Assembly (NCBI GenBank): GCA_014529385.2 | Contig: CM043959.1 | Span: forward strand, 14,135,809-14,199,808 | Length of the DNA stretch: 64,000 nucleotides | Source of the DNA: Adiantum capillus-veneris | Lineage: Eukaryota; Streptophyta; Polypodiopsida; Polypodiales; Pteridaceae | Direction of reading: 5' to 3' | Shown: positions 11,054 to 22,000 of the stretch, piece by piece | How the letters are laid out: each line of letters begins with the position of its first letter | How positions within the stretch are numbered: position 1 is the stretch's first letter | The notes under the pieces: model-generated | What the model saw: only the letters and a program-made list of their open reading frames with translations | What the model was told of the DNA's origin: nothing | Database searches by the model: none | Made by a program: the position numbers and the translations under genes

Positions 11054-12090
11054 AGGAGATGGCACTATCTACACTCTCTTTGCACCTTGCGGAATCTGTA
11101 TATGCTCTTGTTATGTATGAGACTACTTCGAGAGCACTTTGGCGCAGATTACATGATATGTATGGTAGATCTGAGTCATCACGGACTCGTGTGAGACATA
11201 TACATTCACGAGCACGCCGACAGGTGACATGTTGGTATTGTGGTCATTCTGGACACGTTAGACGGCGCTGTTTTCGTCGTATGCGACATCGTAGGAGACA
11301 TGGCAGTCTCAGAGATGTATGTAGTGATGCCATGGACTCAGTTGCTTTGACAGTTGAGGCAGATGTAGTGTCGGAGTATACTAGTGACGGGGATGTCACT
11401 TTTACCTCGAACTATGCACGAGATGCTATACATGTGGATAGTGCACTCCCTTCGCAGTGGTTGCTAGACGCAGATGCTATATTTCATGTCACGCCGCATC
11501 GTGAATGGTTTTGTAGCTATTCTAGTGGGATGCTTGGCAGTGTACGTTTGAACGATGGATCGGTGCATGCGATAGCAGGTGCAGGAGATGTGAGACTGTC
11601 ATTACCGAGTGGTGCATCTTACTTGTTACGACATGTGCGCTATGTACCAGATTTGACAGTGAGTTTGATCTCGATTGGTCAGCTTAGAGATTGTGGATGT
11701 CAGATTTCGCTTCGAGAGCGAGATTTTGTGATGCATTTGGGTTCGCTAGTGATTGCGAGAGGTGCCAGGAGTGGTACAGGTTACCCATTGCATGTGGATC
11801 ACGGGAGAGATGGTGTTGTCTCTGCAATCATGCAGCCAGGTAGAGAGCGAGAGAGCAGGCGAGTCTCTTTTGCTTGTGGGTTGCAGAATGCTTTGCATGG
11901 AGTGCAGAGCAGTGACCTTGTTGTGCAGGTTGCGTCCACGGATGCACAGGTAGAGCGGGACATCTCTAGTGAGTCACAGCAGGATGAGTCATCAGAGGTG
12001 ATGACAGAGATGACTCACATGGATGCTGAGATGTCGGCTATTGTGGAGTCATTTCTTGATATGCTTATGCCAGAGCTTGATGCAGATTAA
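11041..12090 (+). CDS. Copia Gag C-terminus, CCHC knuckle and degenerate protease
   Basis: 349 codons. The N-terminus carries the end of Gag (ALWRRLHDMYGRSE), then after an apparent internal deletion the zinc knuckle CWYCGHSGHVRRRC (C-x2-C-x4-H-x4-C). Next comes WLLDADAIFHVTPHREWF, the retropepsin active-site region. Copia elements normally have D-S-G-A here; this copy has D-A-D-A, keeping only the catalytic Asp. Further on, LRHVRYVPDLTVSLISIGQL is the typical end of the protease. The last 100 residues are acidic and unmatched. It is probably a Gag-like RNA-binding product rather than an active protease. Confidence 0.75.
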   Translation: MEELEEMALSTLSLHLAESVYALVMYETTSRALWRRLHDMYGRSESSRTRVRHIHSRARRQVTCWYCGHSGHVRRRCFRRMRHRRRHGSLRDVCSDAMDSVALTVEADVVSEYTSDGDVTFTSNYARDAIHVDSALPSQWLLDADAIFHVTPHREWFCSYSSGMLGSVRLNDGSVHAIAGAGDVRLSLPSGASYLLRHVRYVPDLTVSLISIGQLRDCGCQISLRERDFVMHLGSLVIARGARSGTGYPLHVDHGRDGVVSAIMQPGRERESRRVSFACGLQNALHGVQSSDLVVQVASTDAQVERDISSESQQDESSEVMTEMTHMDAEMSAIVESFLDMLMPELDAD

Positions 12091-12096
12091 GGACAG

Positions 12097-12531
12097 ATGG
12101 ATACTCTTGGTACACATGTGATATGTGGTGGGCACGAGGAGTCACTCCAAAGCTCGGAGTCAGAGTGCCATGGTCTCTATGATCGGGGACAGGATTGCCA
12201 TGAGTTGAGTTCTGAGTTGGAGGTGGCAAAGGTTGCCAGGGTTGCATCAACGTTCGGTGTCCCCATGTACGAGATGCTGATCTCGAGGCCCGACATAGTA
12301 GCTGCAGTGGGAGAATTTGCAGCAGGGTTGATTAGTTGTTCGCTGACTGATCTCGGCATAGAGCATAGGGGAGGTTTGCAGGTATTGGACCGATACTTGC
12401 AAGAGTGCATGAGCTCTTGTAGACTCTTTGTAGAGCTTGGAGCTAGCTCTGTGTGGCTTCCGCAGCGGGATGTTTGTCTATCAGTAGAGCCGGATGCACT
12501 AGCTCATCGAGAGTCAGTGGGCATAGGTTGA
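12097..12531 (+). CDS. Unknown ORF in place of pol in the Copia element
   Basis: 144 codons starting MDTLGTHVICGG, 6 bp after the previous stop and ending TGA at 12529-12531. No integrase, RT or RNase H motif is present. The product is mixed alpha-type with several Cys (CHGLYD, CHELSS, CMSSCRL). I do not recognise it. It may be a captured sequence, a remnant of pol beyond recognition, or simply non-coding. Its position between the gag-like frame and the polypurine tract makes it a candidate novel coding region. Confidence 0.4.
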   Translation: MDTLGTHVICGGHEESLQSSESECHGLYDRGQDCHELSSELEVAKVARVASTFGVPMYEMLISRPDIVAAVGEFAAGLISCSLTDLGIEHRGGLQVLDRYLQECMSSCRLFVELGASSVWLPQRDVCLSVEPDALAHRESVGIG

Positions 12532-12595
12532 GAGAATATCTCACCTTCTATTAGTTGTACACTAGTAGATCTTGCTTAAAGGCACATTGGCCTTT

Positions 12596-12606
12596 AAGTG
12601 GGAGGT
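12596..12606 (+). promoter_or_regulatory. Polypurine tract
   Basis: AAGTGGGAGGT directly before the TG of the 3' LTR; a Copia-typical plus-strand primer. Confidence 0.85.
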
Positions 12607-12797
12607 TGTTGGGGTTAAGGCCTATGTGCCTTGACCGGTCGTCCACGTCATGGGCGCCCGCCCACTGTTACCCTATACTTATAGTGAGTATACTGTATAG
12701 AGGGAGCTGCCACTTCACAGTCTCCCCACCCACATCATGTGTGTGTCTCCTTCTCTCTCTCTCACTCTCCGTCTGTGGTGCTACCTGATCCCCTTCA
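12607..12797 (+). repeat. 3' LTR of the non-autonomous Copia element
   Basis: 191 bp, starts TGTTGGGG and ends TTCA, followed immediately by the TSD ATGTG. Confidence 0.93.
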
Positions 12798-12802
12798 ATG
12801 TG

Positions 12803-13221
12803 GGTGTACCTAAAGGTACCAAAGGATTTTGAAACAATCCGTACCTTCGTGATATTGTGGGCCATTCCAAATTATCAAGAAGATTAGTGATGTCTCCTAC
12901 AAATTGGATCTATCCTTCCACCTTAGTGTCCATCTCGTGTTCCACGTTGGTTGCTTGAAGGAACGGTTGGGACAAGATGAATAGGTAGTCCCTTTGGAGG
13001 TTTGGAAATACCTCTCGTTATATTCCACTCGAACACGAATTGGTTCTTGACCTAAGGGTCAAAAAGTCTCATTGACATTCTGTCCCACGTATTTGATCGA
13101 GTGGAAGCATTGACCTAAGTCGAGTGCTACTTGGAAATCGGTAGAATCATTGGGAAGTTGTTTCCCCGGTTTCATAACCGAGAATATTACCGAGGACAAC
13201 AACTAAAACTAAGGGGGGAAG
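12803..13221 (+). pseudogene. Ty3/Gypsy integrase C-terminus and 3' end G3b
   Basis: The plus strand encodes KLDLSFHLSVHLVFHV, then GCLKERLG near 12890-12970, matching the conserved end of Gypsy integrases (the YKLxLP...IHxVFHVSxLK block). A decayed chromodomain-like region follows. The purine-rich aaggggggaag at 13211-13221 looks like a polypurine tract. Stops are frequent. Its orientation is opposite to G3a on the other side of the Copia element. Confidence 0.78.
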
Positions 13222-13480
13222 TGTTACGTCCCTAGACATCAAGATGCGTGCATGAGCTTTGTCCGACCAAGTGTGAACATGGCCCTATGGTTAGGGTGTT
13301 GAAGAAGTCCAACCGTTTGGTGTGGGATTGGTGGTATGGGACACTAGACCTTGTGGTAGAGGCTAGCCCAATGGCTGCAAGCTCCAGGGCTTGAGGGGAG
13401 CCCCTATTGGCTCTATGGTTGGGAGGTGAGTCTGATGTCCGCTCTCTAGGCTGGTTTATGCGTGAGTATGGATTTTGTCA
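13222..13480 (+). repeat. Start of a Gypsy 3' LTR after the polypurine tract
   Basis: TGTTACGTCC directly follows the purine tract and looks like the 5' end of an LTR. The far end was not identified, so the stop coordinate is nominal. Confidence 0.5.
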
Positions 13481-15996
13481 TGTCATGTGTGTAGAATGGA
13501 TCTGACACCATTTCTTCAGCAGCAGTACCTCCTCTATCTCCTCTGGGTCCGATGGCATCCCCCTTGCTTGTACCTTCTTCACATGGCCCCCTTTCTTCAG
13601 CAGCAGTACCTCCTCTGTCTCCTACAAGGTCTGATGACATCCCCCCTGCTTGTTGTACCCCCATAGATAATCTTGATAGAGATGATATTCCATAAAGTGT
13701 ATTTATGTCACAATATGAGGAATTCCCGCCTCTTGTATTGATCAGATTGTACATGCTAGGGAATCTAGGAGGACGAAAACAAGAATTGGTCGTTTTTTTA
13801 GTTGGATGTATATAGTCATATTTTGGATTATTTTCTTTGATGTCATAGAAATTTTGTATGCTTTAACTTGAAGAGTGTGCCCTCAAGATGTAGGAGATGT
13901 TATTTGTTTCTTTTTGATAGAAGAGGGAGGGAGTGGCTTGAGCCTTGATAGATGGAAATTAGATTCTGGAGCAAGAGAGTTAAGAGGGAAGGTGAGCAGA
14001 GGGGAATTGCCACTTGAGCTTCATCTTCAACTTTTAAGCCTTCAAAGTTTAAATAATGGTCATAATCTAGAGGTTACCAAGCGCCTTATATGGGGGAAGG
14101 AGAGGCTTCCAAAAAAGGGCCAAAAACTGCCCATTGAAATGTTCGAAGAAGATGACCATTCCCGCATGGTGTTCCAGACGTTTCAAACTGGTGGAACGTT
14201 TAGGCTTCTTACAAACTGAAACTAAGCCAAGTGACCTAAAAAACACTACTAGATTGCCCCAAACTCAACAAGCTAGAATTCCTCTTCGTTTCTATGCACG
14301 GAGGGCCTAGAATCTCGTATGCCCCCACTAAACTGATCATTACTACCATCTGAAAGAATACCTTCTGGGATGTATGAGTTTGAACCCTCATATCAGAGCA
14401 CATCTCATGTAGACTTAACTAATTGGCACGGACCAGAGACTTGCGATCTACATGACGCTCTGGTGTGGGAGCAATGGTATTGTTAGCTATAGGTTTTCTA
14501 GGATTTATGTATGCTACATCTAGAGATCTCTCAGATACTCCCAAGTCCACATTTTATTGCTTGCATGAATTCATTCAATAGTTTTAGGTACTTCCCGTCT
14601 TCTTGCTGTGACCCATATACCATGCTGACTTGACAACGATCTCCACATAAGAATAATTTCTATTGGAAGGGTGCATCAAATGGAGACAAATGCTTGCAGA
14701 GGTGAATGCCTTGTTCCCTATAATTGAAACTTTAACAAAGGCAAATAACTTCAAATCACTGTAGTATGTTGACTACTCTTCCACTTTCCTATTGGATAGA
14801 GACGTCGAGTTGCTTGCAAGCTCTCTGATGCTGAGTGTTTCTTTTCTATGCTTCTTGTAGTGTCATTGTGAATACTAGAATACCTCTTTTGTTAATTTCT
14901 CCCAAGAAGTCTTCTATCCTAAATCAATTGAAAATATCTTCCTACTTTGGAGAGAGGTAATGAAAGGTTACATGCCAATAAATATTCTCAATTGATTAAA
15001 TTCCTAATTCGAAGTCTGGGATGAAGAGAAAAACATGAGACGTGTTCTACACGACAAGAAAAGCACTACAACTCGTGCAATATGGGGAGATTGTGGACAC
15101 TAACCAAAAAAATCATCCAGTCTCTGTATTTTACAGATGGTGTATCTAGTTGTTGTGTAAAAGTCGGAATGGTATCAATTGGAACTGCTGTATGTTTTAT
15201 GGATAATTGTGAGACTGCCTATTTTGAGAGGCTCAAATGCCAAAGGCTTAAATTGCAAGAAACATAATATGGTTACTTTGTGTCCAGTCTATTTGTTGGA
15301 GACACCATCAGCTTGAAAGTGAGGGAGAGGTTGAGGGAAGTTACAGACAAAATAGAAAGAAAGGTCATATTAACATTTTTGAATGGCCAAATTGGTGTCT
15401 GCAACAAACTGAATCACAAAATGGAATGTGAAGGTCTCTGCATGTCATGAAAATAGTTGATAGCAATGATCTGTCACTGTAGATGGTGGCTGATCACTCT
15501 ACCCTGTGCCCAATCACTAAATGCTAGAGATGCACAGGCTAATGCTCCTCGGCAACTTCTCCTAACTTCTGGTTAGGATCTCCTCAAATAGCGGCTGGCA
15601 TATGCAGATACATGAGCATGTAATCAACTACAGTCTTCTTGACTTCATGTCCAGTACAGCTTAGTCCTTTTACCAACCAAGCTCGATTGGAACTGTCCCA
15701 TTGGCATATACAAGTCAAGAAAATGCACATGCAAACATGCTTCAACATGCTCCTGTGTACCAAGAGTTTTTGCCATATGAATAATGTCCTTGCGTTAAAG
15801 CTACATCTTAATTGTAGACCTAAAAGGTCTTGACATTTTCCTTGATAGTGCAATCCATTTTCTATGTTAATCAGGTGAGAATGTGCACATAATTTTATAT
15901 AAGACGGAAGAGAATTTGTATTTTCAACTTAGAAACTGCAAGCTGTATGTTAGAATCAAGTCCGTACAGGTATTTCATCAGGTAATGAAGGCATAC
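13481..15996. other. Low-information stretch, no gene recognised
   Basis: Contains an imperfect 81-bp tandem repeat at about 13509-13650 (cttcagcagcagtacctcct twice) and an unassigned plus-strand frame at 13875-14219 (114 codons, Glu/Lys/Leu-rich) with no domain I recognise. The rest is AT-rich, with scattered stops on both strands. It lies downstream of the last LRRC9-like exon found and should contain the missing C-terminal exon(s) or a further intron; I could not point to one. Confidence 0.5.
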
Positions 15997-16080
15997 CTCA
16001 GTCACATCTTCCCCATCGAGGCAGACCAACTGTCCCAGTATGCTAATTACTGCAGATCTATAATGCTGTTGTCGACAAAT
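15997..16080 (-). CDS. LRRC9: LRRC9-like exon h (second LRR cap)
   Basis: 84 nt, 28 codons, phase 0 to 0. Acceptor ttttctgacttgcag; donor GAG|GTATGC. It encodes ICRQQHYRSAVISILGQL, then CLDGEDVTE, completing NP-ICR...YR..V...L..LDG, the LRR cap near the C-terminus of LRRC9. The following exon was not found. Confidence 0.9.
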
Positions 16081-19000
16081 CTGCAAGTCAGAAAAGCTAT
16101 CATGAAATCGTTTCCATTATTGTACCTCCATCCTAAGGGAACAAGAATAGAATCTTTATAAAATACCGGGTTTTCTGATAGAGTAAGTTCCTGAAGGCTT
16201 CTTAGAGAGGATAACTCCTTGATACAAGAGAATCCACCGAGTCGATCCACCATAAGATAGTTCCCCGCAAGATTGAAGGTTCTCAATGATGGAAGTTGTT
16301 CCATGAATTTTGCAGTTTTTATTGTGTTGTCACTCAAATGTATTTCTTCCAAAGAAGGTAGGTTGTCAAAAGAGGAAGGCTCAATCTTCTTTATGAAATT
16401 ATGATCCAAATATAGCTTTTCTAGAAGCAGAAGGCCACTCAGTCCATCAATCTGAAATGCATTTTTAAGAAATGATTCTAATCAGACAATTTAAAGACAA
16501 AAATGGATGACTATTGGAGGCAGAGAAGTTGGTGTATGAACAGCCTTTTGATTATGTCAGTGTCTTTACCTTAAGGTAATATATTGTAGCTACATAAGTT
16601 CCTATCTTTGTTAGCAGTGAGTTTTTACGGTCTTTTTACTTTGTTGCAAGCCTCCTTGGTATCTAGTGCCTAAGTTGCCTACTAGACCAGTTTCAGAAAG
16701 GAACCATCAAAAGTAAATAATACATTGCGTGCATCATTTAGTTAGGCCTGAACATGGTTTCATCAGCATCCCCAAAAGTGGAACCATGTATCCAAGGAAT
16801 ACTAAAAAGGGGGCAGCCTGTCCATACTAAATCCATGATGGTGCATCCAAGGAATACTAAAAAGGGGACAGCCTGTCAATACTAAATCCATGTAGCTCAA
16901 ACCAAGCTGATATCTATGCAAACCAACATGAAGTATCACCCTCACTGGCCAGTTGTCACGATGACTCACGCGCTAGTCATGCATATTTTGTGTGGTAGCT
17001 CCCATATGCTATGAATGAAAGACGTTGATCTAGTAAGAGCCTCCACTACAATTGGTGGTGCGCTCATCTGAGCTCTGATAATCTCACGTGGCACTGAGGC
17101 TTTCAACCCAATCAGCCTGGAGATCATGGATATGCGTGGTCTCTCCATGGATCTCCAGCCATCATATGTGCGCCCGCTGCGCTGATCTACTATGATGGTC
17201 GAGGCTAGGCCCCCATATCTGCACTGCATAAAGCATGGTGGAAGTGACCAATGTGTCAAATAACCACAACTTTGAATTGCTCGTTACTGCTGCCGCGCAC
17301 CCCCCCCCTCTCGCCATCGCTGCCTTCCCCCCTGCCCTTGCGCGCCCTGTGCCTCTCAGCCCCCCCGCCTCACCCGCTGCCTCTCAGCGCGCCCCTGTGC
17401 TCGCAGCCCCTCAGCGCGCCCTCCCCCCACCTTTCCCGCTGCCCGCTGCGCCACCCAGCCCGCCTGCTGCCCTTGCCGCTCAGCCCACTACCCCGCCCAT
17501 CACGCCCGCTGCCTCTGCTGCTCGGCCCACTACCCCGCCCGCCACTCGCCCATCACGCCCGCTGCCTCTGCCGCTCGGCCCGCTTCCCCGTTGCCGCTGC
17601 CTTATCCGCATTGCGCCCCCCCCCGGCGTCCGCCTTTGTTTTGTTTTTTCGCCTTTCTCCCCGAAGATTTCCTTCAGCTGGCATTGGCAGTATCCCCCTC
17701 GTGGGACAGTGCTCCTCAAGGTCGTTGACAGCGTTATCTCTCTTTCCTCCTTTCCGACACAGCAGTAGACACAGATGGAGGCTCCAGCTCCGCCACAGAG
17801 GGACTCGCCCGAAGCCCCCTCCCCCAACCCCGCTGAGCCCACCATTCGACTTGCTCTTTCACCGGCAGAGCAAGCGAGCCTAGCTGCTGAGGTAGAGCGC
17901 TTGCAGGCGACGTCGGTCATCTGCAAGATTCTCAGCACCCGACCTAGCAGAGGAGAGCTGCGCGACCTTCTCCAGGCCCGCCTTCTCTCAGAGGTGGGCA
18001 AGATCTTGGATGTCCAGATTCTCAGACGGGGTACTACCAGATCGAGTTCGAGACCTCCAAGATGGCTTCCAAGGTCATAGCTATGAGTCCACTGGCCATC
18101 CGAGCATCATGCGCCCACTTTCGACAGTGGCGACATGGTTTTGACCCGACTTCGGATGTGCTAGTAGAGGAGGCAGACATCCCCATCTCAGTCTGCTTTC
18201 CGGGTTTACGGAGGGAGTACCTACCTCTTCTTTCCAGGATTGGCTCCGCCATCGGGACTGTCCTGGAGACACCTCGTACGGCAGCATCAGTAGCTGCCAA
18301 GGCGGCTGGCATCCCCTCAGTTCGAGTTTTGGTCAGAGATACCCACACTCTCCCAAAGGTCATCCTTTTGCCTTGGGTGAGTGGGGGTTGTTTTCGACAG
18401 AGTGTGGAGTACTTGGGCCTCCCGAACCAGTGCTTCATTTGCAGACAGTTGGGCCACCTAGCGAAGGCCTGTCCATAGAGGAAGCCAAAACCTGCACCTC
18501 AGCCTTAGCCCCAGCCTGCTGCGAAGGCTGGGCCGCAACCACAGCCAGCGGCACAATGCACAGATTCAGAGCCACCCTCCGAGCCTGGGGCTCCAGCGGA
18601 GGAGGGGTGGCAGCAGGCCCGTGGTCGTCGACGCCAGGGGCCATAGCGACAGCCTAGCACTCAGAGTGGGCCTCAGGTGCCTACTCAGCAGCAGTGGGTT
18701 CCCATGGGGAACCGCTTTGGTCCTCTTGAGCAGGAGGAGCCCCCTACGCCAACCTCCACCTCCGCTTCACCCTCGCCAGCCGCCCCTCCTTCAGAGTTCC
18801 CCTCCTCCTCCTCATCCTCCCCCCCGCCCTCGGCTCCCGTCTACTCCCCACCTCGCCCCTCTACCTCTGTCGCCCCACCCCGCCCCTCTTCCCCTCCGCC
18901 CCCCCCAGCTCCTTCTCCCCCCCCTCTTGCTCCAGTTCCACAGTCGACTCAAGAGACTGGTCCCTCGCCGGCGGCTCGGAGATCTCTTGGCAGCGCCTTT

Positions 19001-22000
19001 GCCACGAGTCGCCTAGCGAGAGAGGGTCAGCCCTTCTTGCGGCCCCCTATGCAGATTCAGACATCTTCCCTTGCAGCTATCCCTCGCGGTCTGATGAGTG
19101 TTGACCTCCGACGCCGCTGGGATTTCTTCGACTACGGGTTCACTCGCTTTCTCGGCGATTCCGCAGCAGACCACGAGGCAGCCTGCTTCAGGGTCCATGC
19201 TTTGTTCCTCGCCGCTAGGGGGATAGAGGCCTTGGACTCAGCAGTTGGATTCTCCTTCCCCCTCTGTGGTAGGGCCGAGAAAGAGTGGTCCCTCGACTCA
19301 CTGTTGAGATGGTTGCACACACAGGTTCTCGAGTTCTCTCACCACATGGGAGAACTTGTAGTTAGAGATTTGCTGCAGACTTTGTGGCCACTGGCCAAGT
19401 TTGCGGTGACACCCCCAAACTCAGCAGGATGTAGGCACATTGTGGTGTACTTTTTTGCTGATACGCAGTGTTTGCCTTGCTATGTATACATTCATGAGGA
19501 CTCCTGGACAGAGGAGGTTGCTTTACGCACGGCTCGTTCAGCTTGGGCTTGGGCTAGGCACTCAGAGCAGTCTCGCCTATCTAGAGGACGCTCGGATGCG
19601 GATTACTCCCCATCTAAGCCAGCCTCGAAGATAGCACGTCTTGCTGCTGCGGCAGCATCTGTTCTCTCTCGCTCACCATGAGGATCATCTCATGGAACGT
19701 GCAGGGACTAGGTGAGCCCCAGTTTCAGCGATTGCGCCAGGAGCTTCAGCGTTGCCTTGTGGGAGGAGAGATTGATCTCCTTATGCTTCAGGAGCACCAT
19801 CTGTGTGAGAGCCGCATTCGGCGATGTGGTCAGATTTTGCGTGGACGATATGATACCTTTTGGTCAGCTGCTTTTAGACCTCAAGGCATCCAGGGTGGGG
19901 TATGTATGACTATTGCAGATTCATTGTAGCAGGCCATTGTGGGCAGAGGGATTATTGTGCCAGGCAGGGCTCAGCGGCTTACTATGCAGGTTCAGGGTGG
20001 TCTTGTGGGCTTCCTGAACATCTATGCGCCCAATGTGGCGAGTGCTCATGTAGAGTTTTGGTCACAGATTGTTGAGTCCTTGCTGCCGCCGGCCGACCAT
20101 TGGTGTGTAGGAGGGGACTTCAACATGTTGGAGGACCCTTCTGACAGGATTCGAGGCAGCCATGCTACTGTGGATGGCGTCGAGTTAGCAGCTTGGGAGA
20201 GGTTGTGTATGACTTTGAGGGTCTCAGATACATGGCAGAACTCTGGCTTTGTGAGGCCTCCAGACAGTCTTGCCTTCTCTAGATCGGACCGCAGACTGGG
20301 AGGAGTGAATCTATCGCGGATAGATCGCTTCTACACTAGTGACCACTTCAGTGACTTGGGGGGGTCAGTGGGCATCCTGGCAGGGACATCCTTCTCGGAC
20401 CATGCACCAGTGATCCTCACAGTGGCAGATAGGCAAAGGAGTGGGAGCACGATGCTTCGCATCCCAGAGCGGGTCTTGTTGGACTCAGCACTCAGAGAGA
20501 GGGTTGAGGCTCTCTAGACAGAGGGCATGGACAGCCAGGTTCTAGCTGCAGACAGAGTGGCCTTAGGCCTAGCTCAGCTGAGCCACTTTTTTCTTCAGGA
20601 GTCTCTGGCTCGACGGGCTGCAGCGAGAGAGGAGGAGCAACGTCTCAGACGAGGCATTGCTTCACTACAGAGGATGCACGAGCAGCATCCAGACAGTCCA
20701 TGGTTGGAGGAGCAGTTACAGTAGGCTCGACAGGAGTTTGCTAGCACAGAGGAGAGGCGTCATGAGTTTGCCTTCCACCGACAGGCATCTCCGTGGACTC
20801 AGGTGGGTGACAGAGTGACTGGGGATTTTTTTGAGACAGTGGGACCTCGGCACTCGCATGCCAAGGTCAATCAATTGAGGAGACCCGATGGGTCAGTTGC
20901 TTGTGAGCCCGAGGATATGCGTGTAGTTGCTACTAACTTTTACCGTGAGTTACTGTCAGCTGAGCCCTCGACAGAGCGGCAGGATGCATGCAGGGAGCAG
21001 GTTTGGGCACAGATGCCTTGTCTTGTGACAGAGGAGATGCGCCAGAGGCTAGAGATGCCACTTCAGCTTGAGGAGCTGCACACGGCTCTTAGGACCCTCC
21101 CTAGTAGTAGCTGTCCAAGTGAGGATGGGTTTACTCCCAGCTTTTTCTTGGAGTACTGGGATCTGCTTCGCCCAGATCTTTGAAGTGCCTTTCAGTACAT
21201 TTTGCACACAGGAGTGATGTCTGATAGCATGAGTGAGGGCTTGATCTACCTTATCCCAAAGGAGGGTGGCTCCTTGGATGAGATTCGATAGTGGCGCCCC
21301 ATCACCATCCTCAACTCAGCCTACAAAATTCTTGCCAAGGCTCTGAGTTTGAGGATTCAACCACTTTTGGAGAGCCTTATACATGGGACCCAAATAGGTT
21401 TTGTCAAGGAACGCAGTATCCTTAACAACATCTTCACTTTCAGGGAGGCTTCTGCCCTGGCACGGCTCCGTGGGGAGGACCTTGTGATTCTTCTTCTCGA
21501 AGGCATACGACAGAGTTGACTGGGACTTTCTTGAGGGCACTCTACGCAGGATGGGCTTCTCAGATGCTTGGATCAGAGGGGTGTCAGCCTTGTACAGACA
21601 GGCTCACAGTCAGGTGCTTTTGGCAGGAGGTAGAGGTGAGCGCTTCATGCTCACACGCTCGGTCAGACAAGGTTGTCCTCTTGCCCCCTTTCTCTTTCTG
21701 TTCTATGCGGAGGCGATGAGCAGATTTTTGGTGTCACAGCAGGTTGGTATGCGGGGCTTAGCACTCCCTATTCGGGGAGATGAGCTACTGGACGCTGAGT
21801 TTGCCGATGACTCAGCCTTGTACTTAGAGGGCCAAGAGGCCAATCTGCACAAATGTGAGCAGGCTTTGGAGACCTTCTGTTGTGCATCGGGCGCACTGAT
21901 CAACTGGAGAAAGACAGTGGCTTTCTCGGTTGGTAGTGCTCCTGTGCCAGATTGGATGCTAGGCAAGGGTTTCAGGTGGATTCCCCCAGGGACTGCAGTT

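Larger units (their letters stand above)
9026..12797 (+). mobile_element. Complete non-autonomous Ty1/Copia-type element with TSD ATGTG
   Basis: Two LTRs (9026-9213 and 12607-12797) begin TGTTGGGG and end TTCA. They are flanked by the identical 5-bp target-site duplication ATGTG (9021-9025 and 12798-12802). A tRNA-iMet-type primer-binding site and a polypurine tract sit in the right places. The internal region has a 1.6-kb leader, a Copia-type gag start, a CCHC knuckle and a protease-like domain, but no integrase, reverse transcriptase or RNase H. It would need a helper element to move. It resembles GAG-only or LARD-like derivatives. Confidence 0.93.

Noticed and set aside
13875-14219. 114-codon plus-strand frame as a gene
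   Set aside because: No recognised motif and no neighbouring exon; left unassigned.
15584-15853. 89-codon minus-strand frame as the next LRRC9-like exon
   Set aside because: No LRR or tail similarity and no acceptor in the right phase.
17251-17883. 210- and 177-codon frames in the C-rich start of LINE-A
   Set aside because: Low-complexity Pro/Ala/Ser/Arg text in overlapping frames, explained by base composition.
18621-19016. Pro-rich 131-codon frame
   Set aside because: Shadow of the ORF1 Pro/Ser-rich linker in another frame.
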